A stretch of DNA of 64,000 nucleotides from contig NZ_VFML01000002.1 of the NCBI RefSeq assembly GCF_006715045.1, forward strand, positions 124,001 to 188,000, read 5' to 3'. This DNA comes from Amycolatopsis cihanbeyliensis (GTDB lineage Bacteria; Actinomycetota; Actinomycetes; Mycobacteriales; Pseudonocardiaceae). Position numbers and translations under genes: made by a program. The notes below the pieces were generated by a model. It did no database searches and was not told the origin of the DNA. It was given only the letters and a program-made list of their open reading frames with translations. How positions within the stretch are numbered: position 1 is the stretch's first letter; every line of letters begins with the position of its first letter. Below are positions 24,625-33,408 of the stretch, piece after piece.

Positions 24625-25620
24625 TTAGCTCTGGTTCAGCGCCGCGGCCGAACGCGGCCCTTCCGGATCCACCGCCTCCCGGTCCAGCCACAGCTCGTCC
24701 ACCGCGGCACGCAGCTCGGCCCCGTGCTGCTGCGCCAACCGCACGGCCTCGATGTTCTCGGTGAGCTGTTCCTGCCTGCTGGCACCGAACAGCACCGTGC
24801 TGGTCGCCGGGTGGGTGAGGCAGAAAGCGACCGCGGCCTGCGCGGGTGTGGCATCGAAGGAACGGGCGATCTCGGCCAGTCGCTCGGCCGCGCCGGCGAT
24901 CCCTCCGCGGATCCCACCGGGGTCCTTGCCGATCATCCGCTCCGGGTCCAGGTTCCCGGCGAGCATCCCGCCCTCGAGTACGTCCGATGCCTCCAGGGTG
25001 AGTCCGATGTCCCGAGTCAGCTCGCCGAAGGGCGTACCGTCCGCAATGGACCGGCGGACCACGCTGTACTTCAGCTGGGCCAGCTGCGGACCAGTGACCC
25101 CCGCCGCCATGGCGGCCTCGTGCGCGGAACGGATATCCGTGCAGGACCAGTTGTTCACGCCCCAGGAACCGAGCTTTCCCCTGGCGATCAGATCACCGAG
25201 GTCCTCCACCAGCCGCGGCAGGTCCGGCTGGAGACCGGCGATGTCGCCGAGCACGGCGAAATCGGCGTATTCGGTGCCGACCCGCAACAGCAGTTCGTCG
25301 AGTTGCTCGGAAAGCGATTGTTCCTGGTAGTTGTTCACCCACAACTTCGCGGACAGGAGATAATTTTCCCTCGGTACACCCGCGGCACGCATGATCTGGC
25401 CGAACAGCACGTCGGTGAACGATTCCGGAACCCGTTTACCGTCCACGACGAGGCCGCCGTAATAGCCGACGTCGAAGAAATTGATCCCGCTGTCGACGGC
25501 GTACCGCATCATGGCCACCGCGTCGGTGAACCGCATCCGGTCGTAGGTGTGCCAGGAGCCCAGCGACAGCACGGAGACATCCGGGCCGGCGGTGCCGATC
25601 TTGCGGTGTGGAACCTTCAT
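24625..25620 (-). CDS. Aldo/keto reductase family protein lacking the catalytic His
   Basis: A protein of 331 residues starting at the ATG that overlaps the esterase stop (ATGA). The (beta/alpha)8 AKR pattern is clear: MKVPHRKIGTAGPDVSVLSL, the Asp-Tyr strand SGINFFDVGYYGG, the Lys in LLSAKLW and the cofactor end STVLFGASRQEQLTENI. The motif that normally supplies the catalytic His (QxHxPD in many members) reads ADFAVLGDIAG, with no His. It may be a divergent reductase, or may bind cofactor and ligand without normal catalysis. It is the last enzyme gene of the 13-gene operon. Confidence 0.85.
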   Translation of the reverse strand: MKVPHRKIGTAGPDVSVLSLGSWHTYDRMRFTDAVAMMRYAVDSGINFFDVGYYGGLVVDGKRVPESFTDVLFGQIMRAAGVPRENYLLSAKLWVNNYQEQSLSEQLDELLLRVGTEYADFAVLGDIAGLQPDLPRLVEDLGDLIARGKLGSWGVNNWSCTDIRSAHEAAMAAGVTGPQLAQLKYSVVRRSIADGTPFGELTRDIGLTLEASDVLEGGMLAGNLDPERMIGKDPGGIRGGIAGAAERLAEIARSFDATPAQAAVAFCLTHPATSTVLFGASRQEQLTENIEAVRLAQQHGAELRAAVDELWLDREAVDPEGPRSAAALNQS

Positions 25621-26606
25621 ACCTTTCCTTCCGTGGTTGTCAACGGCTTTCCGGCCGTGCCGAGGTCGCTGCCGAACGCCCTGCGCAGTGCGCTCACGGC
25701 CCGCTCGTGCGCGACCGCCGAGATGCTGAGCTGCTCGGTGAGCAGCGCGAAGAAGCCATGGATCTGGCCCGGGTAGCGCGCCAGCTCGCAGAGCACCCCC
25801 GCGGTGAGCAGGCGGTGCGCGTACTCCTCGCCCTCGTCCCGCAGCGGGTCGTACTCGGCGGTCAGGACCAGCGCGGGCGGCAGCCCGCCGAGATCCTCGG
25901 CGGCCAGCGGCGCGAGGTAGGGGTTGACCAGGTCGGCGGCGCTGCGCGGGTACTGCTCGAAGAACCAGTCCATACTCGCCTTGCTGAGGAAGTAGCCCTC
26001 GGCGAAGTCCCGGTAGGAGGCGCGGTCCTCGCTCGGCGGCGCGGTCACCGGGGAGGCCAGCAGCTGCAGTACCAGGCCGGGCCCGCCGTGGTCACGGGCC
26101 ATCAACGCGCTGACCGCGGCGAGGTTGCCGCCCGCGCTCTCCCCGCCCACCGCGATCCGCCTGCTGTCCACCGCGAGCTCGGCACCGTGCCCGGCGACCC
26201 AGCACACCGCGGCGAAGGCGTCCTCGGCCGCGGCCGGAAAGGGGTGTTCCGGTGCCAGCCGGTAGTCGACCGAGATCACCACCACCTCGGCCCCGCGGCA
26301 CAGCGCGCGGCAGGTGGCCTCGTTCTCGTCCAGCGAGCCGATCACCCAGCCTCCACCGTGGAACCAGACCAGCGCGGGGAACGGGCCCTCGCCCACCGGC
26401 CGGTACACGCGGATGCGCAGGTTCCCGCCCGGGCCGGGGATGTCCCGCTCGTAGCGGTCCCCCACCGGCGCGGGGTCGCGTGGCGGGCGCCAGGACCGCG
26501 CGAACCGCTCGCGCATCTCGGCCGGCGAAAGGGCGCCCGGTTCCAGGGTCGCCGCCGCGGCCTCGCCCTCGGCGATCACCGCGCGGGCTTCGGGATGTAG
26601 GGGCAT
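25617..26606 (-). CDS. Alpha/beta hydrolase, HSL-family esterase
   Basis: A protein of 329 residues; AGGAG seven bases before the ATG at 26606 decides the start over an upstream GTG. The oxyanion motif HGGGW and the nucleophile motif GGESAGGN mark the hormone-sensitive-lipase family. The Asp-His pair lies in LTAEYDPLRDEG and YPGQIHGFF. The substrate region (ERFARSWRPPRDPAP) is typical of HSL caps. It should cleave short-chain esters or aryl esters in the cytoplasm. It lies 11 bases after the DMFase-like gene and overlaps the aldo/keto reductase gene by four bases. Confidence 0.93.
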   Translation of the reverse strand: MPLHPEARAVIAEGEAAAATLEPGALSPAEMRERFARSWRPPRDPAPVGDRYERDIPGPGGNLRIRVYRPVGEGPFPALVWFHGGGWVIGSLDENEATCRALCRGAEVVVISVDYRLAPEHPFPAAAEDAFAAVCWVAGHGAELAVDSRRIAVGGESAGGNLAAVSALMARDHGGPGLVLQLLASPVTAPPSEDRASYRDFAEGYFLSKASMDWFFEQYPRSAADLVNPYLAPLAAEDLGGLPPALVLTAEYDPLRDEGEEYAHRLLTAGVLCELARYPGQIHGFFALLTEQLSISAVAHERAVSALRRAFGSDLGTAGKPLTTTEGKV

Positions 26607-26617
26607 CACCACACTCC

Positions 26618-28786
26618 TCACTCACTCACGAACCACCGCAGCACGTTCGCGGTCACCCGCGACACGTCGTTGTCGTCCTCCGCGTGGGACAGCGCTCCGC
26701 ACCAGCCGATGGAGCCGGTGGCGAACACCGCGCCGCCGCCCGGCCTCCGCAGCAGGGTGAGATCGGCCCTGCGGTCGTCGACCGGGTCGGCTCGCGGATG
26801 GCCGAACGCCGGGCCGGTACAGGCGGACATGTACTCCTCGCCGAGCATCGCCCTGCCGAGCAGGGTGATGTCCGGCGGTGACCCGAGCAGCACGTCGACG
26901 CCGTCGGTCTCGAAGGAGGCGGCGCCGTCCAGCACCGAGCCGTACCCGCCGAGCGGTGCCGAACGGTCCACCCCGGCGAGGATCAGGTCCGCGGCGGGGT
27001 CCCCGGGGTCGGGGGTCAGCCGGTAGGCCGTCCCGGTGGTCATCCCCGCCGCCGTGGAGCCGATGCCGAACAGGGTGTGCGGCGACCTGCCGCGCTCGGC
27101 CCACAGCCCGCCGGGCTCGCCGGTGCTGGCCAGATGCAGCTCGCCCGGCTCGGCCTCCCAGGTGCGCACCCCGGAGAACCCCCTGCGTAACTCGGCGATC
27201 TGCCGCCGATCCCCGGCGATGGCGGTGACCCAGTATGCGCCGTTGCCGCCGAGGTAACCGAGCTTGCCTCCACCATCCACATAGGACTTCACGGCGTCCA
27301 GCATGGCGCCGGTCCAGTACTCCGGATGGCTGCCGGTGATCACCGCCCGGTACTCGCCGAGCGCGCGGGCGCCCTCGGCGTCCAGGTCGTGATCGGTGAG
27401 CAGGTCGAAGGCGAAGCCCTGGCGCTCCAGCCAGCCGATCAGCTGGACGTCCTCGCTGTACTGGTGCGCGGCGCCGAGGTAGCGGAACAGGTGGTCATCG
27501 CGCATGCCCAGCAGCGGGCGCAGCGAGGAGGCCGTGCACACCCCGCTGCCGTCGGTGTGCCGGTCGTACAAGCTGTGCAGCAGGTTGTCCCTGGCGAACC
27601 GGGCCGCCACCTCGCGCGGGTCCTCCGGCCGCACCGGCTGGCGCAGGTGGTCCAGCGCGTAGGCCAGATAGCTGAGGGTCGGCACCAGCAGCAGCAGCGG
27701 TGCCTTCTCCGTGTCGAGCCGAGGGCGCACGAAGAACGGAACCCTGTCCACCCCGTCCGTTGTGGACAGTTCGATGGCGTAGCACCCGGGATCCAGCTCC
27801 GCGGGCAGGTCCAGGGTGAACGCGGGATCCCAGCCCGCGTCGGCGAGATCGTCGGAGTGGAAGTGCACGGCGCCGTAGCCACGGTCGGCGTGCCGCCAGT
27901 CCAGTACGTCACCGGCCCAGTCATGCCCGGTGACCGCGCGCAGCGGCTGGTTGTGCAACCGGCCGTGGTGGCCGCCGACCGGATCCAGCATGTGGTCGCC
28001 GCTGATGTCGCAGGCGAGGTCCCAGTGCGCGGTCGCGCCGAGCCCGGAGGGCGAGGCCTGCCCCGCGGCGAGCTCGGTCAGCTCGCCGGCGGTCGGCACG
28101 CGGTCGAACACGCAGGGCGCGTCCAGCTTGCCGTCCAGGTTGTCCACCACCGTGCCTGCCTCCGCGCGGCCGCCGAGCAGCAGCGGCGCCGCGCCCACGG
28201 TCAGCTCACCCAGCGGCGGGACGCTCGCCTCCCCGGCTCCGCACTCGCCCGCCAGCGGGTCGCGCGGCAGCACGAGCAGGTACGCGCCCCCCGCCGGGTC
28301 GTAGCCACCGGCGAGCAGGTACCAGCGCCGTGGCCGCAGGGCGAGCTCGCCGTCCACCGCGACGACGCCCTGCCCGGTCCGCACCTCGAACGCGGGCCTG
28401 CCGTCGGCGAGCAGGTACAGCGCCGCGTACGGCCCGGCCTCCGGCTGCCCCTGGCTGATGATCGCGGCCCGCCCCTGCGGCAGGGCCGTCGGCCACAGCC
28501 AGCAGGCGAAGCCGATCGCGCCGCCGATCGGGGGCGGTGCCGGCACGCGGCCGAAAGAGCCGAAGTCGAAGTCCTGGTGCGGCAGCCGCACGGACTCCGG
28601 GGCACCGACCCGCACCGGGGTACGCACCGGCTCCCGCCCGTCGTGGCTGATCCGCAGCACCCGCACGGCGCAGTCGGCGCTGCGGGCGCTGGCCGATACC
28701 GCGATCCGCTCGCCGGGGCGCAGCGAGAACCGGTCGGTGTAGCCGACGACGGCCGCGGCGCTGTGGTCCACCGGGCGGCGGGTCAT
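26618..28786 (-). CDS. N,N-dimethylformamidase large (beta) subunit-like protein
   Basis: A protein of 722 residues; its ATG overlaps the SDR stop. It has the two-part layout of the DMFase large subunit (about 760 residues in Paracoccus). The N-terminal beta-sandwich/lectin-like half (about 1-250) has GFACWLWPTALPQGRAAII and GELALRPRRWYLLAGGYDP. The C-terminal DMFA2 domain (about 290-722) has LLLLVPTLSYLAYA, LLHSLYDRHTDG and ITGSHPEYWTGAML. The family uses a mononuclear iron held by two Tyr and one Glu to cut dialkyl amides; candidate residues are visible but I cannot assign them safely. No gene for the small subunit lies nearby, so it may act alone or on another amide. Confidence 0.85.
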   Translation of the reverse strand: MTRRPVDHSAAAVVGYTDRFSLRPGERIAVSASARSADCAVRVLRISHDGREPVRTPVRVGAPESVRLPHQDFDFGSFGRVPAPPPIGGAIGFACWLWPTALPQGRAAIISQGQPEAGPYAALYLLADGRPAFEVRTGQGVVAVDGELALRPRRWYLLAGGYDPAGGAYLLVLPRDPLAGECGAGEASVPPLGELTVGAAPLLLGGRAEAGTVVDNLDGKLDAPCVFDRVPTAGELTELAAGQASPSGLGATAHWDLACDISGDHMLDPVGGHHGRLHNQPLRAVTGHDWAGDVLDWRHADRGYGAVHFHSDDLADAGWDPAFTLDLPAELDPGCYAIELSTTDGVDRVPFFVRPRLDTEKAPLLLLVPTLSYLAYALDHLRQPVRPEDPREVAARFARDNLLHSLYDRHTDGSGVCTASSLRPLLGMRDDHLFRYLGAAHQYSEDVQLIGWLERQGFAFDLLTDHDLDAEGARALGEYRAVITGSHPEYWTGAMLDAVKSYVDGGGKLGYLGGNGAYWVTAIAGDRRQIAELRRGFSGVRTWEAEPGELHLASTGEPGGLWAERGRSPHTLFGIGSTAAGMTTGTAYRLTPDPGDPAADLILAGVDRSAPLGGYGSVLDGAASFETDGVDVLLGSPPDITLLGRAMLGEEYMSACTGPAFGHPRADPVDDRRADLTLLRRPGGGAVFATGSIGWCGALSHAEDDNDVSRVTANVLRWFVSE

Positions 28787-29562
28787 GACACGCTCCCCAG
28801 CAGTTGGCCGCCCTCGACCGGCAGCACCGTCCCGGTGATGTGCCGCCCCTGCTCCGAGGCCAGCAGCAGTACCAGTGGCACCAGGTCGGCGGGCTCGGCG
28901 ATGCGGCCGAGCGGGATCCGGGACGTCCAGGCCGCCCTGGCCGCGGGCTCGGCCAGCGCCTCGCTGGTCAGCGGGGTGTCCACCGGGCCGGGGGCGATCG
29001 CGTTGACCCGGATCCGGTGCGGCGCCAGTTCCAGCGCCGCCGATCTGGTCAGCGCGTTCACCCCGGCCTTGGTCGCCTCGTAGTGCCCGAGCCCCGCGGT
29101 CGGCTGGAAGGCGCCTGCCGAGCTGAGGTGCACGATCGCGCCGCCGGTACCGGCCTCCGCCATCGCGTTGCCTACGGCCCTGGTCAGCAGGAAGGTGCCG
29201 AGCAGGTTCACCTCCAGCGCGGCGGTGAACGCCTCGACCGGCAACGACCGCAGCGGGCCGGCGCCGCCGACCACGCCCGCGCTGTTCACCAGCACCTCGA
29301 CCGGCCCCAGCACGCGGGTGGTCTCCGCGACCGCGGCGAACACCGAGTCCGGGTCCCGCACGTCCAACCCGATCCCGAGCCCGTCGACCTCCCCTGCCAG
29401 CTTGCGCACCGGCAGTTCGGCCAGGTCGGCCACGGCGACCCTGGCACCGCGTTCGGCGAGTGCCCTGGCCACCGCGGCGCCGATCCCACCCGCCGCGCCG
29501 GTGACCAGCGCCACCGTGCCGGCGAAGCCCGCTTCCTCGGACATCTCCGCCATGCCGCTCAC
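28783..29562 (-). CDS. Short-chain dehydrogenase/reductase
   Basis: A protein of 259 residues with ATGA overlaps on both sides. The NAD(P)-binding motif is VALVTGAAGGIGAAVARAL, followed by an Asp at the end of the second strand (VAVADLAE), which favours NAD. The structural NSAG motif (LVNSAGVVGGAG) and the catalytic Ser-Tyr-Lys are seen (VHLSSAGAF, GHYEATKAGV). It probably interconverts an alcohol and a ketone in the same pathway as the Zn-alcohol dehydrogenase upstream. Confidence 0.94.
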   Translation of the reverse strand: MSGMAEMSEEAGFAGTVALVTGAAGGIGAAVARALAERGARVAVADLAELPVRKLAGEVDGLGIGLDVRDPDSVFAAVAETTRVLGPVEVLVNSAGVVGGAGPLRSLPVEAFTAALEVNLLGTFLLTRAVGNAMAEAGTGGAIVHLSSAGAFQPTAGLGHYEATKAGVNALTRSAALELAPHRIRVNAIAPGPVDTPLTSEALAEPAARAAWTSRIPLGRIAEPADLVPLVLLLASEQGRHITGTVLPVEGGQLLGSVS

Positions 29563-30542
29563 GCCGCCTCGGCGATCATCACCCGCGGGCTGCCGGGCAG
29601 CGCCCTGGTCTCCAGCCAGCTCCAGCCGGTGGCCGCCAGCCAGTCGCGCACCTCCGACTCCGGGTACACCACGGTCCCGTCGACCACCAGGTACTCCCCG
29701 GCGAACAGCGGGTCCAGCCGACGACCCTCGGCCGGGTCGAGCAGGAAGTCCAGCAGCAGCAGCCGGGCCCCGGTCTCCGCGGCCCGCCGTGCCTTGGCCA
29801 GGATCAGCCGGTTCTGCTCGGCGTCGTAACGGTGCACGACGTGTTCCAGCAGGACGAGGTCGTAGAGATCACAGCCGCCGGGGATCGGGTCGGTGAGCAC
29901 ATCGGCGTCATGGAACTCGATCCGCTCCCCGCCACCCCGGGAGGCCGCCTTGCGCGCGGCTTCCAGCAGGTCACCGGTGGCGACGAAACTGCCACACAGT
30001 GCCGGGTTGCGGGCGGCCGCCTCGATGAGGAAAGCCGGGGTCAGCCCGGCGAGGTCCAGCATCCGCCGGTGAACGCCGAAGTCGTAGTGCTCGGCGAGCA
30101 GCATGGCGTGCAGCGAGTTGTAGGCCTGCACCCCGTCGAGGAACACCTCCCCCGCCTCGCCACTGAGGTCGAAGGGGACCGGCGCGGCCGTGCGCACCGC
30201 GCCGGCGTAGGACTGCCAGTGCGGGAAGCTGAGCCGGTCCCAGAAGGTCAGGAACCGCCGCAGGTCGGGTCCTTCCCCGCGGCCGCTCAGGTAGACATCG
30301 GCCGCGGCGGAGTTGCGGTAGCGGCCGTCGGCCCACTCCACGAGGCGCAGGCCCACCATCGCGTCGGCGAGGATGCGCGCCGAGCGTTCCGGCAGGTCGA
30401 GTTCCTCGGCGAGCTCGCCGGAGTTCAGCGGGCGCTCGGCCAGCGCCGCGAACAAGCCGTGCTCGCTGGCGGTGAACAGCTGCTTGGCCGCCATGAAACC
30501 GGTCGCGGCATGCAGGATCGGCCCGGGGTTGGCGGGGGTCAT
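29559..30542 (-). CDS. O-methyltransferase-fold protein with degraded SAM motif
   Basis: A protein of 327 residues with ATGA overlaps to both neighbours. The N-terminal dimerisation/winged-helix domain is typical of class I O-methyltransferases (FTASEHGLFAALAERPLNSG, SARILADAMVGL). The C-terminal Rossmann-like part keeps later motifs (DLYDLVLLEHVVHRYD). Motif I, normally DxGGGxG, reads MLDLAGLTPAFLIEAA, without the Gly-rich loop. SAM binding may be altered or lost. It may therefore be a non-methylating member (some relatives are decarboxylases or hydroxylases); this is inference. Confidence 0.82.
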   Translation of the reverse strand: MTPANPGPILHAATGFMAAKQLFTASEHGLFAALAERPLNSGELAEELDLPERSARILADAMVGLRLVEWADGRYRNSAAADVYLSGRGEGPDLRRFLTFWDRLSFPHWQSYAGAVRTAAPVPFDLSGEAGEVFLDGVQAYNSLHAMLLAEHYDFGVHRRMLDLAGLTPAFLIEAAARNPALCGSFVATGDLLEAARKAASRGGGERIEFHDADVLTDPIPGGCDLYDLVLLEHVVHRYDAEQNRLILAKARRAAETGARLLLLDFLLDPAEGRRLDPLFAGEYLVVDGTVVYPESEVRDWLAATGWSWLETRALPGSPRVMIAEAA

Positions 30543-31666
30543 GCTGGCTCCTTCAGGTCGAGGTGTGGGGAGATGACGGCCTTGGTGGTGGTCATCGACG
30601 CCATCGCGGCGAGCGCGGTTGTCGACTCCGCGAGCCCCGCCGGTGCGCCGAAGGCGGCCGAGAAGTCGAACCGGTCCCGAAAGGACTCCAGGAACCGCAA
30701 CGCACCGTCCAGATCGGACACGTCACCGTTCAGCGAGCCGAGTACCTGGATCTCCCGGCTCATCACGACGTCCAGCGGGACGGCCCGCGCGTCCGGCCCG
30801 GCCAGCCCGACCACGACGTGCCGCCCGCGCTGCCCGCACATCAGCACACCCTCGTGGTTGGCGGTGGGCCCGCCGGCGAAGTCGAGTACCAGATCGGCGC
30901 CGCGTGGCCCGGTCAGCTCCGCCACCCTGGCCACCCTGGACTCCGGTTCGGTCAGCTCCCGCACGGAAACCACCTCGTCGGCGCCCCAGGCGCGGGCGAT
31001 GGCGAGCCGGTCGGCCGGGGCCCCCACCGTGACGACCAGGCCGGCACCGCCGGCGCGGGCCAGCGCCGTGCCGAACAGCCCGAGCGGGCCGGAGCCCTGC
31101 ACCACCACGGTCTCCCCGTGCCGGACGCCGCCCGCGCGCCGCACCGCGCGCAGCGCGGTCTTCACCGCGCAGCCCGCGGCGGCGGCCCAGTCGTGCGGCA
31201 TGTCCTCCGGCACCACCAGCCTGGCCGCCCCCGGCGGCAGGTAGCAGTACTCGGCGAGGCCGCCGGTCACGTACGGCGGCCGGTCCGCCCGTTGCCGGAA
31301 CCCGTAGCCGCGGTCGGCGCACAGCACCGGCTCGCGCAGCACCGTGCAGCCGTGGCAGTGCCCGCAGGTGGACTCCGACCAGACCAGGCGGGTGCCGATC
31401 CCGACCGGGCGGCCGCGCGCGTCCCGGTCGGCTCCCTCGCCGAGCGCGACCACGGTGCCGACCATCTCGTGCCCGAGCACGATGGGCAGTTCGACACCGG
31501 GCATCCCGCCCTGCCACAGGTGCGCGTCGGTGCCGCAGAGGGTGGTGCGGTCGATCCGGACCACGGCGGCGCCGGGTTCGGGCTCGGCCGGCAGCGGCAG
31601 TTCCTCCAGCACCAGCGGCCGCCCGTACTCGCGCAGGACCGCGGCCCTGGTCGTGGCGGGGCTCAT
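30539..31666 (-). CDS. Zinc-dependent alcohol dehydrogenase (MDR family)
   Basis: A protein of 375 residues from the ATG at 31666 overlapping the dienelactone hydrolase stop; the longer frame is not real. The catalytic zinc site is seen in TLCGTDAHLWQGG and GHEMVGTV. The structural-zinc loop has several Cys (STCGHCHGCTVLREPVLC). The NAD(P) fold begins VVVQGSGPLGLFGTALA. It oxidises or reduces an alcohol intermediate. ATGA overlaps on both sides place it firmly inside the operon. Confidence 0.94.
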   Translation of the reverse strand: MSPATTRAAVLREYGRPLVLEELPLPAEPEPGAAVVRIDRTTLCGTDAHLWQGGMPGVELPIVLGHEMVGTVVALGEGADRDARGRPVGIGTRLVWSESTCGHCHGCTVLREPVLCADRGYGFRQRADRPPYVTGGLAEYCYLPPGAARLVVPEDMPHDWAAAAGCAVKTALRAVRRAGGVRHGETVVVQGSGPLGLFGTALARAGGAGLVVTVGAPADRLAIARAWGADEVVSVRELTEPESRVARVAELTGPRGADLVLDFAGGPTANHEGVLMCGQRGRHVVVGLAGPDARAVPLDVVMSREIQVLGSLNGDVSDLDGALRFLESFRDRFDFSAAFGAPAGLAESTTALAAMASMTTTKAVISPHLDLKEPA

Positions 31667-32430
31667 CGCGGGTTCCCCGCGGCTTCGGCGGTGTGCTCGG
31701 CGAGGAAGTCCAGCACCTGCCGCCACGCGTGCGCGCAGGCCCGCTCGTGCTCGGCGAAGCCACCGTCGAAGAAGGAGTGGGGAGCCTCCTCGTACAGCTC
31801 GAACCGGTGCGGTACCCCGGCCTCGGTCAGCTCGGTTCCGAACCGCCGTGCCTCCTCCGCCGGGGTCAGCACGTCCGCGCCCGCGGCCAGCACCAGTAGC
31901 GGTGCCCGCATTCGCGGCAGCAGGTCGCGGCACTCCTCGGGACGCCCGTAGAAGCCGATCGCACCTGCCAGGTCGTCGGCCAGCGCGGACTGGCCCCAGG
32001 ACAGCGCGCCGCCGACGCAGAAGCCGACGGTGAACGCCGAGCCGACCTCGCCGAGCGCGCCGGAGCGCAGGTGCTCCAGCGCGACGCGGATGTCCGCGGC
32101 CGTGTGGTCCGGACGCAGCTTCGCGATGTGCTCGAAGCCGTCGAAGTCCGGGCCACGCCGGTCGTCACTCGCCGTGCGGCCGTAGTAGTCGATGGCGAGT
32201 GCGGGGACTCCGGCCTGCGCGAACCGTCGCGCCAGCTCGCGGTAGAAGTCGTGCAGCCCGCGCACGTCCGGCAGCAGCACGATTCCGGCACCGCTACCAC
32301 GCTCCGGCACGGCGCGGTACGCCAGCACGCGGTTGCCGTCCGCCGCCCGCAGGGTGAGGTCGCCTGCCTCGGCCACCGCCACCGGGGCACCCGGCGGCAC
32401 CGGTGGCCGAGATCCTTCACCATGACACAT
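31663..32430 (-). CDS. Dienelactone hydrolase family protein
   Basis: A protein of 255 residues with GAAAGGA before the ATG at 32430. The alpha/beta-hydrolase fold carries the Cys nucleophile of this family in VGFCVGGALSW, with an Asp in LAAGADVLTP and the His in EEAPHSFFDGG. Members open dienelactones or hydrolyse other small esters. It begins 21 bases after livH and overlaps the alcohol dehydrogenase gene by four bases. In this operon it may open a lactone produced by the dehydrogenases. Confidence 0.92.
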   Translation of the reverse strand: MCHGEGSRPPVPPGAPVAVAEAGDLTLRAADGNRVLAYRAVPERGSGAGIVLLPDVRGLHDFYRELARRFAQAGVPALAIDYYGRTASDDRRGPDFDGFEHIAKLRPDHTAADIRVALEHLRSGALGEVGSAFTVGFCVGGALSWGQSALADDLAGAIGFYGRPEECRDLLPRMRAPLLVLAAGADVLTPAEEARRFGTELTEAGVPHRFELYEEAPHSFFDGGFAEHERACAHAWRQVLDFLAEHTAEAAGNPR

Positions 32431-32451
32431 GGAAAGTCCTTTCTTCGCTGC

Positions 32452-33318
32452 TCAGGCGAACTCGTCCCAGCGTTCCTTGCGACGGCTCCACACCAGGACG
32501 ATGAGGATGGCCACGAACGGCAGTACCCCGCGGTACTCCTTGATCTCCGACCAGGTGCTGGCGACGCTCTGCAGGATGCCGAGCGCCATCCCACCCACCA
32601 GGGTCAGCGGGAAGCTGCGGAAGGCACCGACCAGCGCGGCCGCCAGCGCGGGGGTGATCAGCAACGCCTGCGAGCCGAAGTCGCTGGCGAACTGCCCCGC
32701 GATGATCATGATCGCCAGCGCGCTGGCGGCTCCGGTGATCGCCCATACCGCCATCGCCAGCCGCGGCACCGGGATGCCGATCAGTTCGGCCGTCTGCGGC
32801 CGCTCGGCCAGCGCGCGGAGCAGCACCCCGATCCTGGTGTGCCGCAACAGCAACACCGGCACGATGGCGAACAACCCGGCCAGCAGCAGGGTGATCACGG
32901 CCATCCAGGTCACCACCACGTTGCCGAGGGTGAACGCCGGGGTGTCGAACGGTTTCGGGAAGCGGTGCGGGTGCTGGGCACCGAACAACCGCAGGCCCAG
33001 CGCTATGAACGAGGTGTACACCGCGACGGTGACGGCCGTCTTGATGCCCTCGCCCGCCCCGGAGAACCAGCGGACCATGATCAGCCCGACCAGCGCGTGC
33101 ACCGCGGCGCCGACGCCGAGCCCGGCGAGCACGGCCAGCCACAGCGGCAACCCCTGCTCGACCAGCAGCACCATGGCGAAGGCGCCGAAGGCGCCCACCG
33201 CGGCCTGTGCGAAGTTGACCACGGCAACCAGCCGGTAGGTGAGCAGGATGGACAGCCCCATCAACGCGTACGCGCCCCCGGTGACCAGCCCCGCGATAGC
33301 TGCGGAAAGCTCGAGCAC
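32452..33318 (-). CDS. Branched-chain-type ABC permease (LivH-like)
   Basis: A protein of 288 residues from the GTG at 33318 with AGGAGG upstream. About eight hydrophobic helices are present, with LVTGGAYALMGLSILLTYR at the start and the LivH-type cytoplasmic loop LLRALAERPQTAELIGIPV. It forms the inner-membrane channel with the LivM half of the fusion protein. It is separated from the binding-protein gene by 90 bases that hold 21-base repeats; this and a 10-base gap are the only spacings above five bases within the transporter block. Confidence 0.93.
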   Translation of the reverse strand: MLELSAAIAGLVTGGAYALMGLSILLTYRLVAVVNFAQAAVGAFGAFAMVLLVEQGLPLWLAVLAGLGVGAAVHALVGLIMVRWFSGAGEGIKTAVTVAVYTSFIALGLRLFGAQHPHRFPKPFDTPAFTLGNVVVTWMAVITLLLAGLFAIVPVLLLRHTRIGVLLRALAERPQTAELIGIPVPRLAMAVWAITGAASALAIMIIAGQFASDFGSQALLITPALAAALVGAFRSFPLTLVGGMALGILQSVASTWSEIKEYRGVLPFVAILIVLVWSRRKERWDEFA

Positions 33319-33338
33319 GGTGACCTCCTATCCGGCGT

Positions 33339-33390
33339 GTTTGCCGTCCATGAACGTGTGTTTGCCGTTCCCGCGCATGCGTTGGCCGTC
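33339..33390 (-). repeat. 21-bp tandem repeat, three units, intergenic
   Basis: The core GTTTGC (complement GCAAAC) recurs at 33339 and 33360, and its variant GTTGGC at 33381, an exact 21-base period. The unit is the same as at 23400-23490 and lies, as there, at the 3' end of a gene and in that gene's orientation. Confidence 0.8.
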
Positions 33391-33408
33391 CGCGCGGCAA
33401 CCGCGCGG

